64,000 bases of DNA from Meloidogyne chitwoodi (GCA_015183035.1 JACZZP010000017.1:1054001-1118000); one strand, 5' to 3'; counted from the stretch's first letter, positions 12,345 through 24,914 are shown. A program made the numbers and translations. The notes: a model not told the origin generated them from the sequence alone.

Positions 12345-13172
12345 TTATTTCTCATCTTTTGCACTTTTATTGCTTCCATTCCGTTTATTTCCATTTTCCT
12401 TATCACTCTTCTTACTTTTATTACTTTTACTCTTCTTTTCTTCATCACTTCCTTTTTCTTCTCCTCCAGTTCCTTCTTTATTATCCCCATCAATTTTTTC
12501 AGCATTATCCGCTGTCTCTCCTCCCAAAGCTGTCACTTCTCCTCCTCCCTTTTCTTCATCAATTTTAGGTAATTCATCAGGCAAATGACCATAATCTGCA
12601 GAACTTTTTTCCGCAACATATCCAGATTCATCCTTTGATTTTTTCTTTGAATGTCTTCCACTTTTGTAGTGACTTTTCTCTCCTCCCTTTGCATTTTTAC
12701 CTCCTCCTCCCTTCTAAAATTAAAAAAAAATTTATTTTAAAATTAAAAAAATCTTTAACTCCATCTTCAACTGCTCTAAGGAATGCTGGAAATTCATATG
12801 GATTTGGACGATCCTTTGGATTCAATTCAACACCCCAAGTTGACCAATCAATTATCACGTTCTTTAAATCATCCGCTTTTTGTCCATATACATCCCTTTA
12901 GTTAAAAAATAATTAAAAATCTTTTTTATTTTTAAAAAATACCTGACTTTCTTAATAATATTCTTTTCAGTAATTGTTGTAACTTTATCCTCATCTGTAT
13001 TCAATTCAAGAATTTCTTGTTCTTGCTGAGCTTTATATTTTACATATTCAAGTCCTTCAATTGTTTTCACTCCTTTATGTCTTTTCTCCCTTTCCTCAAC
13101 CTAAAAAAGAAAAAAGTTTTTTTTATGAAATTTAAAAAAAAAGTTTACCGGATCCACATACAACTCATCCAT
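12345..13172 (-). CDS. Unrecognised protein with conserved-looking core and Lys/Glu/Gly-rich tail
   Basis: Four exons with phase-consistent introns. The start MDELYVDPVEEREKRHKGVK is followed by a charged helical stretch (YVKYKAQQEQEILELNTDED) and a compact segment with VYGQKADDLKNVIIDWSTWG and KDRPNPYEFPAFLRAVEDG, which looks structured and is likely the conserved part. The last 120 residues are very rich in Lys, Ser, Gly, Glu and Asn, without hydrophobic clusters, and probably disordered. There is no signal peptide or TM segment. I do not recognise the family. Purine-rich codons make the opposite strand appear open (Phe/Leu/Ser-rich), which is a shadow. Confidence 0.65.
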
Positions 13173-13802
13173 TTTTGTATAATTTGAACAAAAAATAAGA
13201 CAGAAGAATTTTATTTATTAAACTAAATTTAGTGTTTTTATATTAAACCTAATTTTTTTTAAATTAATTTATTTTTACATATTTAAAATGTTTTCTTTCA
13301 TATTCTTCAAATTAATTTTTAGTTTTCAATTTGGTTTTTTAGCTTTGAATTTATATTAATTTTTTCGATTTAATTAAAAGAATATAATTTTAAAAATAAA
13401 TTAAAATAATTATTTAATTTAAAAATATTTATTATTTTTATTTGACAAAATATGTTACATTGTAATTATAAAAATTAATGGAATACAATAAATTTTAAAA
13501 AATTGAATTATATTATTTAAAATATATTAATTTAAAAAAAATAAATGGCTAATTTCTACCGGTTTATAATAATTATTTAAAAAATAAAAAGAAGAAAAAT
13601 TATTAAAATAATATTTAAAAACAATTTATGAAGAAAGAGGGATGATAAAAAAATTAAATAAAAATTGGCAGTGATTTAAAAAAAAAGAAAGAAAATATAT
13701 TATTATTTAAAATTACCTATATATTTATTTGAAGAATTTATTAAAGAAAAAACAATTTGCAAAAATATTTTTAATAAACAAAAAGACTGTCATTATTTTA
13801 TT
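13173..13802. other. AT-rich gap
   Basis: About 630 bp of very AT-rich DNA upstream of the Lys-rich gene; nothing recognised. Confidence 0.35.
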
Positions 13803-15059
13803 TTATCGATAACCTTCTAAAGAATCTTCTTCATGTCTATTTTGAATAATATGTGGTTGTATTTTAATTAATTCTGTATTATTATTACGATTAGATTTAC
13901 AGGCCATTTCACAAGGATGAAAACCAAATAATTTAATACGTCCAACCTTTTGGTTTTTTTTTAAATTAATTAATTAATTTAAAATTAAATAATAATAATA
14001 AACTTCTCTTTTTGAATGCCATCCATTTCTTCTTTGTAAATGTCTTTGTAATTCCGTAAATCTTCTTGGTCTACGAACAAATCGAATATGAAAAGCAAAA
14101 GGTGATTGATTAAATGTCCACTTTTTAATAAAAATATTAATTTTTATTTTATTAAATTTTATTTTTAAAAAATAATTTTTTCTAATATTTATTAGCTAAA
14201 TAAAAAATAAAATGAAAAAAAAAAGAAGGAAATTATTTTTATTTAGAGAATTTAATTATAAAAATTATTATTATTTTTTAATTTAAATAAAATACTTACA
14301 GGTTGCATTTTATAACAAATATCTAATTCTTGATAATTTTCTGTTTTAAAAGATTTACTAAAAGTTGTTGCTAAAAATTTATCTAAAACACAAATACCAC
14401 CTTCATACATATGACAAGTATATAATAATAATCTTTTTTTTAATTATTTTAATTAATTTAAATTTAAAATTACCTTGTTCTCTTTCCTTCAATTCTAAAA
14501 TGTACTTCTAAACATTGATTATTTTCAAGTAAATAAATTGGTGTTCTTTTATGTAATAATGTTTGGTTTGCCAAAAAATTAATATCAGCGTGTAAATTAA
14601 TTAATTGAATCTTTTTTTAATTTAAATATATTTTTTAAAAAATATTTAAATAAATTTTAAATATTTTAAAATTTAAAAAAAACTTGTTCTAATTTTTTAG
14701 GTGTTTCAGGTGTTGGTAATTGCCAATCTGAGGATAATTGATGTTTTTGTTGCTCATTTATTTCTTTTTTTCTTTTTTTAGCTTTTTCACTTTTTTCTTT
14801 CCATTTATTATTAATATTTGTATTTTCATTAATTATTTCTTTCTTTTTTAATCTTAAAAATTTAAATTATATTTTATTTTATTTAAATTAAAAATCACTA
14901 AACTGACCTAAATAAATTAATTTTAATTTCATCAATTAAATCTGCTGACCAAGGATTTGTTAAATTTTTATTATTTTTATTTAATAATTCAATTATTTTA
15001 ATATTATTAATTATTAATATTAAAAATATTATTATTTTTAAATAATTAATAATAACCAT
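13803..15059 (-). CDS. Unrecognised secreted protein with several cysteines
   Basis: About six exons with consistent phases encode roughly 280 residues. The N-terminus MVIINYLKIIIFLILIINNI is a strong signal peptide or anchor. A lysine-rich linker with KWKEKSEKAKKRKKEI and the stretch QLPTPETPKKLEQ follow. The C-terminal half appears folded: CLEVHFRIEGKRTRLLLYTC, HMYEGGICVLDKFLATTF, ELDICYKMQP, FAFHIRFVRRPRRF and KLFGFHPCEMACKS. Seven cysteines are visible, suggesting disulfides. I do not recognise the family. It could be a nematode-specific extracellular factor; dibasic sites (KKRKK, RR) might be processed. Stop TAA at 13803-13805. Confidence 0.65.
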
Positions 15060-17292
15060 ATTATTTATTTTTTAAAATAAATCTAAAAATTTAAAAAGAT
15101 ATTTAATTATTATATTATTCTTTTTTTAAATTCAAAGTAACAATTAATGACACACCTAATAATTAAAATTTTTATTTTTAAATAAAAAAGTAAATAATAT
15201 TATTATATATTTTTTAAAATAATTTAAAAGTTTAATAATTTTTTATTAAAATAATTAAGATAAAAAATATATATTCCAAAATAAATATTTATTTATTTAT
15301 TTATTTTTAATAAAATATTTAAAAATATAAATGTTTTTGTTGATAAAAAAGTTTTTTTTATTGAATTAATTTAAAAAAATATGAATGAAATTTGCATTTA
15401 TTTATTTATAAAAGAAAAATAAATAAAAGGTAAAAAAAGTCTGAAAATTATTTTTATTTATTTTTTAACTAATTGATGGGCATAAAGAAATGTTAAAAAA
15501 TAAATAAAAAAAGAATGCCTTTTTTAGAAAAATAAATAAAATAAAATATTTGTTTTTTTTTTAAATCTCTAAGGAAAAAAACAAAATAAAACAAAAAGTT
15601 TAAAAAGAAAAACAAGCAAAAAATATTATTTATTAAAAAAATAAAATTATTAAAATTTAAAAATAAAATCATCTTTTATATTTATTTTTAAATAATTAAT
15701 TAATTTTCTTTATTATTTTTTGTTCTTTTATATAATTATTATTTATTTACTACAAAAATAAATAAAAATTAAAAAAAAAAGTTTTATTTCATTTGTCAAT
15801 TGTTTTTTTGTTTGTCACAGAAAAATAAGGAAAATTAAAAAAAAAAAAGAATTGGAATTTTCTTTTAAATTTATTTATTTATTTAAAAAGTCTACAAATC
15901 TCTTTTTTATTTTTAAATAATTGTGTTAAAAATTTTTGTTTTAATAGGTGAGGAATTAAAATTTAAAAAAAGATGAGAGAAAAATAAATAAAATGTTTTT
16001 TTCATTTTTTCAGCTTTAGGTCAACAATATAAATAAATAAATATACTTTTATTTTTTATGATTCACACTTATTCACTGATTTTTTAAACAAAAAGAAAAT
16101 AATTTTTTATTTAAAAAACCATTATTATTATTATATAATCATAATATTTATTTTAATAATGTCAAAATATATAATTATTAACTAATAAATATATTTATAA
16201 ATAATAATAATATTTTTTAAAATATTAAATTTAAAAAAATAAAATAAAAATCGAAAGTTAAAAGTTTTGATTTTTACAAAATAATAATAATAATTATTAT
16301 TATTATTATATAATATTTTAAATTATATTTTTTCCGTAAAATTATAAAAAAAAATAATTCATTTATTATGTAAATTCTAAAAAATATGTAATTTAATATA
16401 AGTAAAATTTAAAAAAAAAATTATTTTTTAGCTTGTTGATATAAATAAGTGAGAAAAAGCAATGTTAAAAAAAGGTTATAGTGCTTCCACTTTGAAAAAT
16501 GACAAACAAATAAAATAAAAAAATGGCAAAAATTTATTTATTTGTATTTATTTAAATACACGTAAAGACTTTTTTATAAGAAAATTGGAAGAAGGCTTTT
16601 TTTATTTTTAAATTTTGTTTTAGTAAAGCAATGAATGAATGAATGAACGGAAGCTCTTTTAGAATTTAAAAGAAGGATAAAAAGGGTAATAAATGTTATA
16701 AAATAAATAGAAGCGTGTAAAATAAATTTAACAAAAAAATAAAAAATTTATTGAACAATAATTTTGAAAAAAAAAGTTAAAAAATTATTAAAAAGGGTTA
16801 ATTCAAAAAGATAATATAAAATTATATTTTAAGTACATAAATATCATCTTTTTAAGGAATTTCTTTTAGATTATAACAAAAATTAAATAAAAAAATTATT
16901 TTTTCATTTAAATAATTTTCAAATATAATTATAACTAAAAAACTAAATTTTTAAAGAAATAAATATTTATCAAAAAAATAACTGAATAATATTTCACATT
17001 TTTATATGTTCAAGGATTTTATATATTTATTTATTTTTATTGTTGAATCATCAATTGATTATAAATATTTTAAACAAAATAAATTTTATTAATTTATTTT
17101 CATATATAAAAAGATATATTTGAGATAAAAATTAATGATGCACATTTTTTAAATAAATAAAAAAAAGAAATGTTAATAATGACAGCAAGATGGGCAAAAA
17201 ATTAAATAAAAAAATTATTTTTGTTAAGCGCAGGTGGCGACAGGCTTTAATTATTCAATTGTACATTTTTATACATTCATCAATTTAATTTA
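15060..17292. other. 2.2 kb gene-free, extremely AT-rich region
   Basis: No reading frame longer than a few dozen codons with coding character, and no splice pattern linking any. It contains long A and T homopolymers, an (AAT)n/(ATT)n palindromic block at about 16280-16313, and a TGAATGAATGAATGAACGG tandem patch near 16632-16650. It includes the promoter of the unrecognised secreted protein gene (upstream of 15059) and the 3' region of the Rab11-FIP gene. Confidence 0.5.
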
Positions 17293-19608
17293 CTAAAGCC
17301 TTTTCTTTTTTGTTGTTAAAACTTTTGTTGAATTAGTAATTGGTGTAGCTAACAATTCTGGGTTTGTTACCATCACCTAAAGTATGTGTAATATAAATGA
17401 CTAATTCATTTTTAATTAAGAAAAATATATACTATAAATTTAGTTTATTAATTTAAATAAAAATATATTTAAAATAAAAATTATCTATAAATTTGATTGT
17501 ATATTTGAATATATTTATTTACATACCTTGGCAACAAGTTTATCAGTATATTCCTCTAAATTACGGATTCGTTCTTCCTTTTTCATTAATTCATTGTGCA
17601 AATGTTTTATTACATTAAGCAAATAATCAGGTGAAGTATGTTCATTCTAAAAATTAACAAAAGCCTTTTTTTTGAATAAAAAAAATCACCAAAGCACTTA
17701 ATTGTCCAGAACCAAGAGAAACAAATCCAGAAGAAGAACCAAGAGAATCGCGACGACTACGCTTGTCTGCTGCAAAATCAGAAAATTCCGATGGTTCTTG
17801 TGTTGAATTATGTTTCTTTGAAAAATTGTTTCCAGCTAATCCGCGTAGTTGAAGTAATTGCTCAGCTTTCTGACGCATTCTTACACGTAATTTTTGAGAA
17901 GATGCATTTTTTTGCTGAACAAAAATAAAATACATAAAATAGAAAACATAAAAACAATTTAACTTCATCAAGAAGAGTATCCTCTCTAATCAGAGTCGGA
18001 GTAACAACAATACCACCAAAGGCAGATCCACCAGAAATACTCGAACGATTCCCATCTATAGAGTTTTGTTCAAAATCAAAACTTTGTGAAGGGGCATTAA
18101 AAGGAATATTTAAATTTTGTTTATCAAAAGAAGTCAACTCGCTTGATGTACTGATAAAAGCATTTCTGTTGTTTTTACCATCTATTGAAATTAATTTAAT
18201 TCAAAATTATAATTCAAAATCACCTGACATATTTCTGTTAGATCCACTAATTTGAATATTTTGTACAGATAAAGAAGTTGAATTTTGATTATTATTGAAG
18301 GGATGATGTGTGGGTACAACAAAAGTTGTTGACTGGGTAGATATTGCATCTTCAGCCAATGTCCTTCCAATGCCTGAAGTTAGATCATCAGGTAATAATT
18401 GTGAAGAAGGATTAGGAGATGGAGAAGAAAAGGCTAAATGAGCGCCAGAATTTGTGGATAAAAGAGAAGAACGACGATGATCATCTGATCCATAATGGTT
18501 ATGATCAAGACGATTATTAATTGAAACAGAAGCAAAAGATTGAGAATCATCACCATGATTTGATATTGCATCATCCATACCCGTTGCTTTTCTACCAAGT
18601 TGCTGCATTTTACGTCGAAGACGATTTATTTTACCTTCTAAAAAAATTTCAAAAATTATAGAGCATAAATAATACCTTTATCAATTTTATTTAATGACAT
18701 ATTAGAGACAGATGTCGCCTTACGATTATTTCCAATTGAATTTGAGAATTGAAAACCCAATTGAATTTGTCCTCTGTCCTTATTTGAGGTTGAATTAAGT
18801 GAATTAAGAGCACTATAACAAAATATTAAATTATTTTTAATGACTTTAAACCTTCCAGCTTTCGATAATTTAAACCAGGCTAAAAGCTGCATTCTTGGCA
18901 TTTTTTCTAATTGAAAAAGATATTCACCCAATGTTTCAGTTGTGCCAAATGCAGTTTTGTGATTGACATGAATGACCAATCTTGTATCGGTTTCATTAAG
19001 TTGACTAAAAAAATAAATTTAAAAATTAAAAATTTTATTGTGAATGTATCTATTAATCTAGGCAGAAATACATATTTAAAAGGTAAACTGCTACTCTCAA
19101 TTGAAAAATTATTTACCTCACTTTTGCACAGTAGAAAACCATTTCTTTGGTTAACCACCCGGCTTATTTATGAGGATATTCACTTAAATATAGCGATGAG
19201 ACTTAAACACGAAATCATTAACTAGGAGAAAGCTTTACCAACTCAACCACAAATTACACCAAGAGCTTTCCCTCTTCTAATTAAGTAAAATTTCTTAATT
19301 CATCCCCTCACATTAAATGGCTAAAAACTAACAATTCACAATGTTCATCCCATCTAAGTTCTGCTTCAGGAATCGAAGGATCCAGTCTGAGTGCATTCGT
19401 GCTCACTTTGCTTTTCCAAGCGCCTTTTCCCATAGTAGAAAGAGAACAATAAACATCAAATGTTTTTCCACCTTTAACGTGGAGCCCACGAACTGAATGA
19501 ACTAAAAAAATATATAAAATGATACAGCTTTAGAATCAGTATTTTCAATACTAAAATAAAAATTCAAATCATACCATGAACGACTAATGTATTTCCTGGC
19601 ACATTCAT
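17293..19608 (-). CDS. Class I Rab11 family-interacting protein (C2 + Rab11-binding domain)
   Basis: About ten exons. The N-terminus MNVPGNTLVVHVHSVRGLHV opens a C2 domain (KGGKTFDVYCSLSTMGKGAW, WDEHCEFQLNETDTRLVIHV, TETLGEYLFQLEKMP, LLAWFKLSKAGR), as in class I Rab11-FIPs, which bind PIP3 or phosphatidic acid. The middle is long, disordered and Ser/Asn-rich. The C-terminus LNVIKHLHNELMKKEERIRN then LEEYTDKLVAKVMVTNPELL matches the FIP Rab11-binding coiled coil (LEEYIDNLLVRVMEExP type). It would recruit Rab11-positive recycling endosomes. The intron interrupting the C2 domain (about 19006-19331) is long for this genome and contains no gene. Start at 19608; an upstream non-coding exon cannot be excluded. 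Confidence 0.85.
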
Positions 19609-19967
19609 TATTACAATAACTGCAAAATAATTTTATGGCAAGAATTAAGTGGGCACTAAACAATAAAATGATATCAAATAATCATAAAAATATCTTTTAA
19701 TTAATTGTAAAAAATAATTAGTATAATTAAATTAATATATATTAAAAATTTATAAAACAGTCATAAAAACAACAAAATAGATTTTAAAGATGACAATTTA
19801 AAGACATTACAATAAAAAGGAAAAGAAAAAACTTATTTGTAAAAAATAAGTTATCCTTATTATTGATAGAGCATATACTGAAAGATGTGAGAATTGCCTC
19901 GTGATGAAGAAATGACTAATTTCATTAGCTTTAAAAACATCAAAAAGTAATCCTTACTTCTTTACTC
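19609..19967. other. Gap between Rab11-FIP and RRP9
   Basis: About 360 bp, minus-strand genes on both sides, so it contains the RRP9 3' UTR and the Rab11-FIP promoter or an operon spacer. No motif recognised. Confidence 0.35.
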
Positions 19968-22869
19968 TTATTCTTTCATTTCATTTCTATTTATTCTTTC
20001 TATCCTTCCATCAACGATTGGCTCATCCAATTCAATTGTCCCATCTTTATCTCTCCTCATTAAACTCATCCTCATTTCAACTGGCTCTTTTTGTAAAGAA
20101 ATGACCACAATGCGATTCTTTGAAGCCTCTTTCTTCAATGTCCACCAACGGCCGCGCTTATGTTCTTGACCTACTGCGCAGACAATATAACAGCCATCAT
20201 ACGAAAAGCGAATATCGTTGATAAAACCTGGCTAAAATAACAAAAATGAAATATTTTTAAGAAAATAACTTGGAATTGGTTAGAATGAAAATAAAAGAAA
20301 GAAATGAAGAAACTACTAAAAAAATTTGTTTGAGGAAGAAATATAAATGATTACTTTATACGTGTCAATTCAACCCCTTTTTGAATTAAGAAACAATTTG
20401 ATAGAAAATTAATCGTTATTTTAACATATGGATATTTAAAACAAGCAATCTTTCAAAAGAAAAATAATGGACGCTCTGCATGCTTTTTGGAAAGAGATTT
20501 TGAAAAAATTGAAAATTGTTATTTACAAAAAGCAATAGTACATACGACTGTATATATCTGACCGGTCTTCGGCTGGTATGATGAGGCGAATTGATCGATT
20601 AATACTCATTTATTTGCGATACAATTGAAGAATAAAAAAGAAAGCAAAGAGAATAAATAACAGAAAAAAAAGAAATTATTTAGGAAATATTGTTTAAAAA
20701 TTTTTTAAAATAATTTAAGTGAAAACTATTTTTAGCCAAAAATATTTTTTTCCAATTCAGCGACCATCCGTTAATTTTATTTTAAAAAGTTCACAAAATG
20801 ATTGATGATGTGGGTTTAATTTTAATCAACATTTTGTGAGAAGACGAATCAAAATGTAATTTTAATGGGACGCTGATGAATGTGATTGGGATTTATGGAA
20901 TGTGTGTACAAGAGGAAATGAAAAATATTTCTTATATGAAAGAGAATTTAATCATAGAAAGGCGTTAAATTAAATAATTTTAACGTTTTCCGAACTAGAA
21001 TAAATAATAATAAGACCAAAGAAAAAGTCACAATATTTCCCAAATTTTGTTTAAACTAACCAATTTATATTGTCCAACTTGGTCAAGTGATTTCCAATCC
21101 TGAGCCACTTTCCATAATCGAAGGAAACCATCACTGCTACCACTTGCCACTAAATCTGTATAAGGTAAAGCAGCGACAGAGCAAATCCATCTTGGTTCCC
21201 CTTTGACTTTATTCTTCAATTTTTCATTGCTATTAAATTAAAAAATATTAAGAAATTATTTAAACATTAAATAAAATTAATTCTTTAAAATTGAGAAAAA
21301 TTATCATAAAAAACTAACTTTAAATTATTAGCAATCGAATCAAGTCCAATTCCATTGCTAGATAAATTTTGTTTCTGCGACATAGAATGGAATCCGTGAG
21401 CTTTTCGTTTGACAAAAACAGGCTTTTTCCTCGACATTGACCAAATATATAACGAACTAAAATGAAAATTTCGTCATAAAATTAGAGTCAGAAAGTTAAA
21501 AAAATTTTATAGAAAAAGAATGTCAACAATGTAAATTATTATAAAATTTACCCATCCGCAGAACCAGAAATAAAATGTTCTTCATTAATCAGAGCCACAC
21601 AATCAATGCTAATACATTCAGCAAAACCATTGAAAACTAAATGGGATTCTTCGATAACTTTAAATAGACGACAAGATCTGTAAATGTTTTATTGTCGATT
21701 TAAACTTTAAAAAATGGAATACTTGTCCATGCCTCCACAGCTAAGAACTCTTGGCCATTGTAAAATGTCTAATTGCTCAATCACAGCTTGATGACCATAT
21801 AATCTATTCATTAATCCCATCTCGTCCATATTCCAAGCCTAAAAATTAAGATTTTATATTGTAACTTAAATTATAAAAAGTAACAATAATTGATCGGTCT
21901 GAGCTCGCAGAAAAGAGTTCAACAGCATCACATCCTTGCCTAAACCGGAGAGAATTGACTGGACCTCGATGTCCATCAAAATCTTTTATAAAAGTAAGCT
22001 TTTCAAAATCCCAAAGCCTTAAAAAACAAAATTATATAAATTAGTTGAAAAAATAACTTTATTAAATTGTCAGAACCGCCGGTAACCAAAAATTGATCAT
22101 TAGGAGATATTTCACAACACAAAACACATCCTCTATGAAAATTTACATTACTAATTGCAAGATTAGAGCATTCTAATTTTCCAACGTTTTTTTTATTTTT
22201 TGATAAAATAGACTGAAGAACACCAGTACGACAACGCTTGTTTAAATCATCTTAAAAATGGATCAATAAGTTGAAAAAAAACAGGAAAAATTTACATTTT
22301 ATAATAGAACCGTCTTTTGAACAAGAAACGACAAAATTACCCGAATGCGAAAAACACACAGAAATTGGTGAAAGCTTGTGAGGACGATAACTGAATGAAT
22401 TCTCTTCATCAATTTTAATATAATCAGCAACAATTTGATGTGTTTCTGCAGATTTTTCATCTTTTTTCTTTTGTTGAAATTTTAGAATTTCATCATCATT
22501 AAAATCTTCCAGATCTTGACTAGCTGACGGAACCTAAAAAATGTTAAAAATTATTTTAAGTTTAAAAAATACAACCTCAATACTGTCTACCAATCTTTTT
22601 GCTTCACGATAAGTCAAAGTTATATTATCTTCATATTGTTCATCATTCTCTTCGGTTCGTTCATTGTTTAAATTTTTACTATTATTTTCACTCAAATCTA
22701 AGCTTTTGTCGATTTCCTCATCATCAGAAGATATTTCTTCATCATCAAGATTTTTTTGCTTAGCTTGTCCTTTTTGTGTGAGAAATTTCTCTTTTTTCAA
22801 TGTATCTCCACTTGTGCATATTTTCCGTTTTTTGGTATTTACGCTAACATTGCGCTTGAAAAATCCCAT
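19968..22869 (-). CDS. rrp9: RRP9 / U3-55K, U3 snoRNP WD40 protein
   Basis: About nine exons. A basic, acid-patched N-terminus (MGFFKRNVSVNTKKRKICTS, then SSDDEEIDKS) precedes the first helical motif (NITLTYREAKRLVDSIE). Seven WD repeats follow, e.g. ISVCFSHSGNFVVSCSKDGS, GCVLCCEISPNDQFLVTGGS, NLIKLWDFEKL, LFSASSDRSIIAWNMDEM, SCGGMDKSCRLFKV, FISGSADGSLYIWSM and LVASGSSDGFLRLWKV. The ending PGFINDIRFSYDGCYIVCAV plus GQEHKRGRWW is diagnostic of RRP9 (VGQEHRLGRWW in human). It binds the box B/C motif of U3 snoRNA in the nucleolus and is needed for 18S rRNA processing. One intron (about 20237-21061) is unusually long, about 825 bp, and contains a palindromic element. Confidence 0.92.
20758..20875. 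repeat. 118 bp imperfect palindrome in the long RRP9 intron
   Basis: The arms CAGCG..CC.TTAA.TTT and their inverted partner ending AATGGGACGCTG enclose a second, near-perfect stem CACAAAATG(A)TTGAT / ATCAACATTTTGTG with an 18-20 base loop. The whole can fold as one long hairpin with outer stem CAGCG/CGCTG. It could be a short MITE remnant or a structured RNA; no target duplication was identified. Confidence 0.55.
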
Positions 22870-22944
22870 TTATAAGAAAATGAAAATATTTATGTATATG
22901 GAAATTAAAATTTATTCTAAAAATTTAAATATAGTTAGGTAACA

Positions 22945-23019
22945 CGACTTTTCGTCAATAGACTTTACGTCAACGGACCATTAGTCAATACTTTTCGTCA
23001 ATGGACTTTTCGTCATTGA
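22945..23019. repeat. Five degenerate 15 bp tandem repeats
   Basis: Consecutive units follow the consensus GACTTTTCGTCAATG: GACTTTTCGTCAATA, GACTTTACGTCAACG, GACCATTAGTCAATA, CTTTTCGTCAATG (shortened) and GACTTTTCGTCATTG. The array lies in the 300 bp gap between the divergent starts of RRP9 (-) and PPP2R3C (+). Confidence 0.75.
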
Positions 23020-23170
23020 ATAAAATTTGAAAAAACAGAAGAACACTAATTAAAAACGGTAAACGTGGTTCGGCCTTTCCTATTTACCATCAAATTTACC
23101 TAATGTACAAGCTACTCGACCATATAAATAAAACTTTTTTTATGTATGTATTTTGAAAATTTTACAGAAA

Positions 23171-24914
23171 ATGGCCTTTCAAAATAATTTTTCTGATCTT
23201 CATAAGACAGTACTACCAATATTCTCAAAAAATCTGTCAGTTTTAAAATTTAATAAACTTATAATACCATCAGATGATGATATTGAGGTTTGTTTTTTAT
23301 TCTAACTGTTACACTGAACAAAACCCTCAGAAATTTGTTCAATGTCTAGAGAACTCGCCATCTACAGTTAGTGATGATAATGATCAGAGGAGCATAACTT
23401 TTAATAATTTCATGGTTATTAATTAGAGTAATTTAAAATATTACTATATTTATTTTTCTTTTTAGTCGTTGTCGAAACAATTTCGCGAAATGATAATTAA
23501 GTTTCTCCAACCAGCTACTTTTTTTCTTGCCCATACGGAATGTCCTCCTCGTTCATATTCTGAGTTACGAGTACCAATAAGCACAATAATTGATTTTATT
23601 ACTCTGAAAGCTTCATATGCAAGAAATAGAATTGCAATGGCAAAATATGATGAAGCAGGGAATGGAACTTTAGACAGAGAAGTGAAAATAATTTTTATAT
23701 GTAACTTTTTGTATAAATTTTTCAGCAATTCACTGCCTACTATCGCAATGAGATCATGTCAGTTGTGGATGTGTTAAAGGACCTCGAAGTCTATTTTTAT
23801 AAGAATGCGTGAAATTGCTAAATATTTATTTTTAGGAGACATTTGAGATTTGCTATACAAATACTGTTGAATCTTTCTGTTTTTTCTTTCTTGATCCTAA
23901 ACATTGGGGAAAAATTCGAATTGCCGACTTACTTGTCAGTGGTTTTTTGGAAACTGCTTTTGGATTGCAAAACAATTTTGAAGATTATGAAAATTGGTTT
24001 TTTATTTTTTAAGAATTATTTTTATTTTATATAGGTTTTCTCCAGAAAAAACCCATGAAATGAATTCGCTTTTCCAAATGTTTGATACAAGGCAAAAAAA
24101 TTACTTGGACAGAGAAGACTTTAAACGAGTTCAAAATGGTTCATTTACATCCATTTTTATTGAAAGACTTTTCGAAACGCATGTTGCCAATTGTGGCTTA
24201 AAGATGAGTTATGAGGAGTTTGTTATCTTCCAAATAGCTTATAATCATCTTGCTGTAAGTTTATTTTGGAAAATATACTATTTATATATTTATTCTATAA
24301 CAATTTATAGCATCCTTCTGCTTTGGCCTATTTTTTTAAAATTCTTGACGTGAATTCTGATGGTTATTTGGATAATTATGAATTGAATTATTTTTACACT
24401 GAACTCCGATTGGCTTATAATGGATGGTTCATGGATGGCGCAATGCCTGAATTTGGTGATTTTACCGATCAATTTTATGATATGGTGAAACCTGCAGTTA
24501 ATCAAAGGTTAAATAAATTGTAATTGAAAATTTTTATTTAGAATTTTAAGATATGCTTTTTCACTAAATTGAATTTTAAGTTTTTTCCTTTTTTTCGATA
24601 GGAATAAAATAAAAAATAAAGTTTTTTAAAGATTATAAAAAATTAAAATTTTAAAGGATAACTCTCCAAGAATTACTTGCTTGTAAACAAGGACATGATT
24701 TTATTCTTTGTTTGATTAGCCATACAGAATTTTACAGATATGAGATGAGAGAAAGTGAAAATGGAGCTCAAGTAATTAATTATTTATCTTTAGCAATTAA
24801 TTGTAAAAATTTTTATTAAAATATTTTTTCTTACAGGAATCAGAAATGCCATCATATTGTGGTGAGGATAATTTGGATGAGGTTGAATCAGAAGAAGAAA
24901 ATCTGAAAAAGTAA
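23171..24914 (+). CDS. PPP2R3C-type PP2A regulatory subunit B'' gamma
   Basis: About eight exons. The family block [20 protein letters not shown] is nearly identical in layout to human PPP2R3C ([20 protein letters not shown]). Further matches: [79 protein letters not shown] (EF-hand-like, with DVNSDGYLD intact), [20 protein letters not shown] and a final [15 protein letters not shown] with an acidic tail. The protein targets PP2A and, in vertebrates, acts at the centrosome and in B cells. The sequence TTTTACAG directly before AAAATG is a probable trans-splice site. It leads a closely spaced run with the next two genes. Confidence 0.87.

Noticed and set aside
12130..12588. Plus-strand reading frame rich in Leu/Phe/Ser/Tyr
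   Set aside because: It is the antisense of the Lys/Glu-rich tail of the minus-strand gene plus ATA repeats; composition is an artefact and there is no splice structure.
18911..19225. Plus-strand frame across the Rab11-FIP intron
   Set aside because: It overlaps an exon and the long intron of the minus-strand C2 domain; no family resemblance.
20865..20960. Possible C/D-box snoRNA starting at GCTGATGA
   Set aside because: No D box (CTGA) at a suitable distance, and the motif lies on the strand opposite to the host gene.
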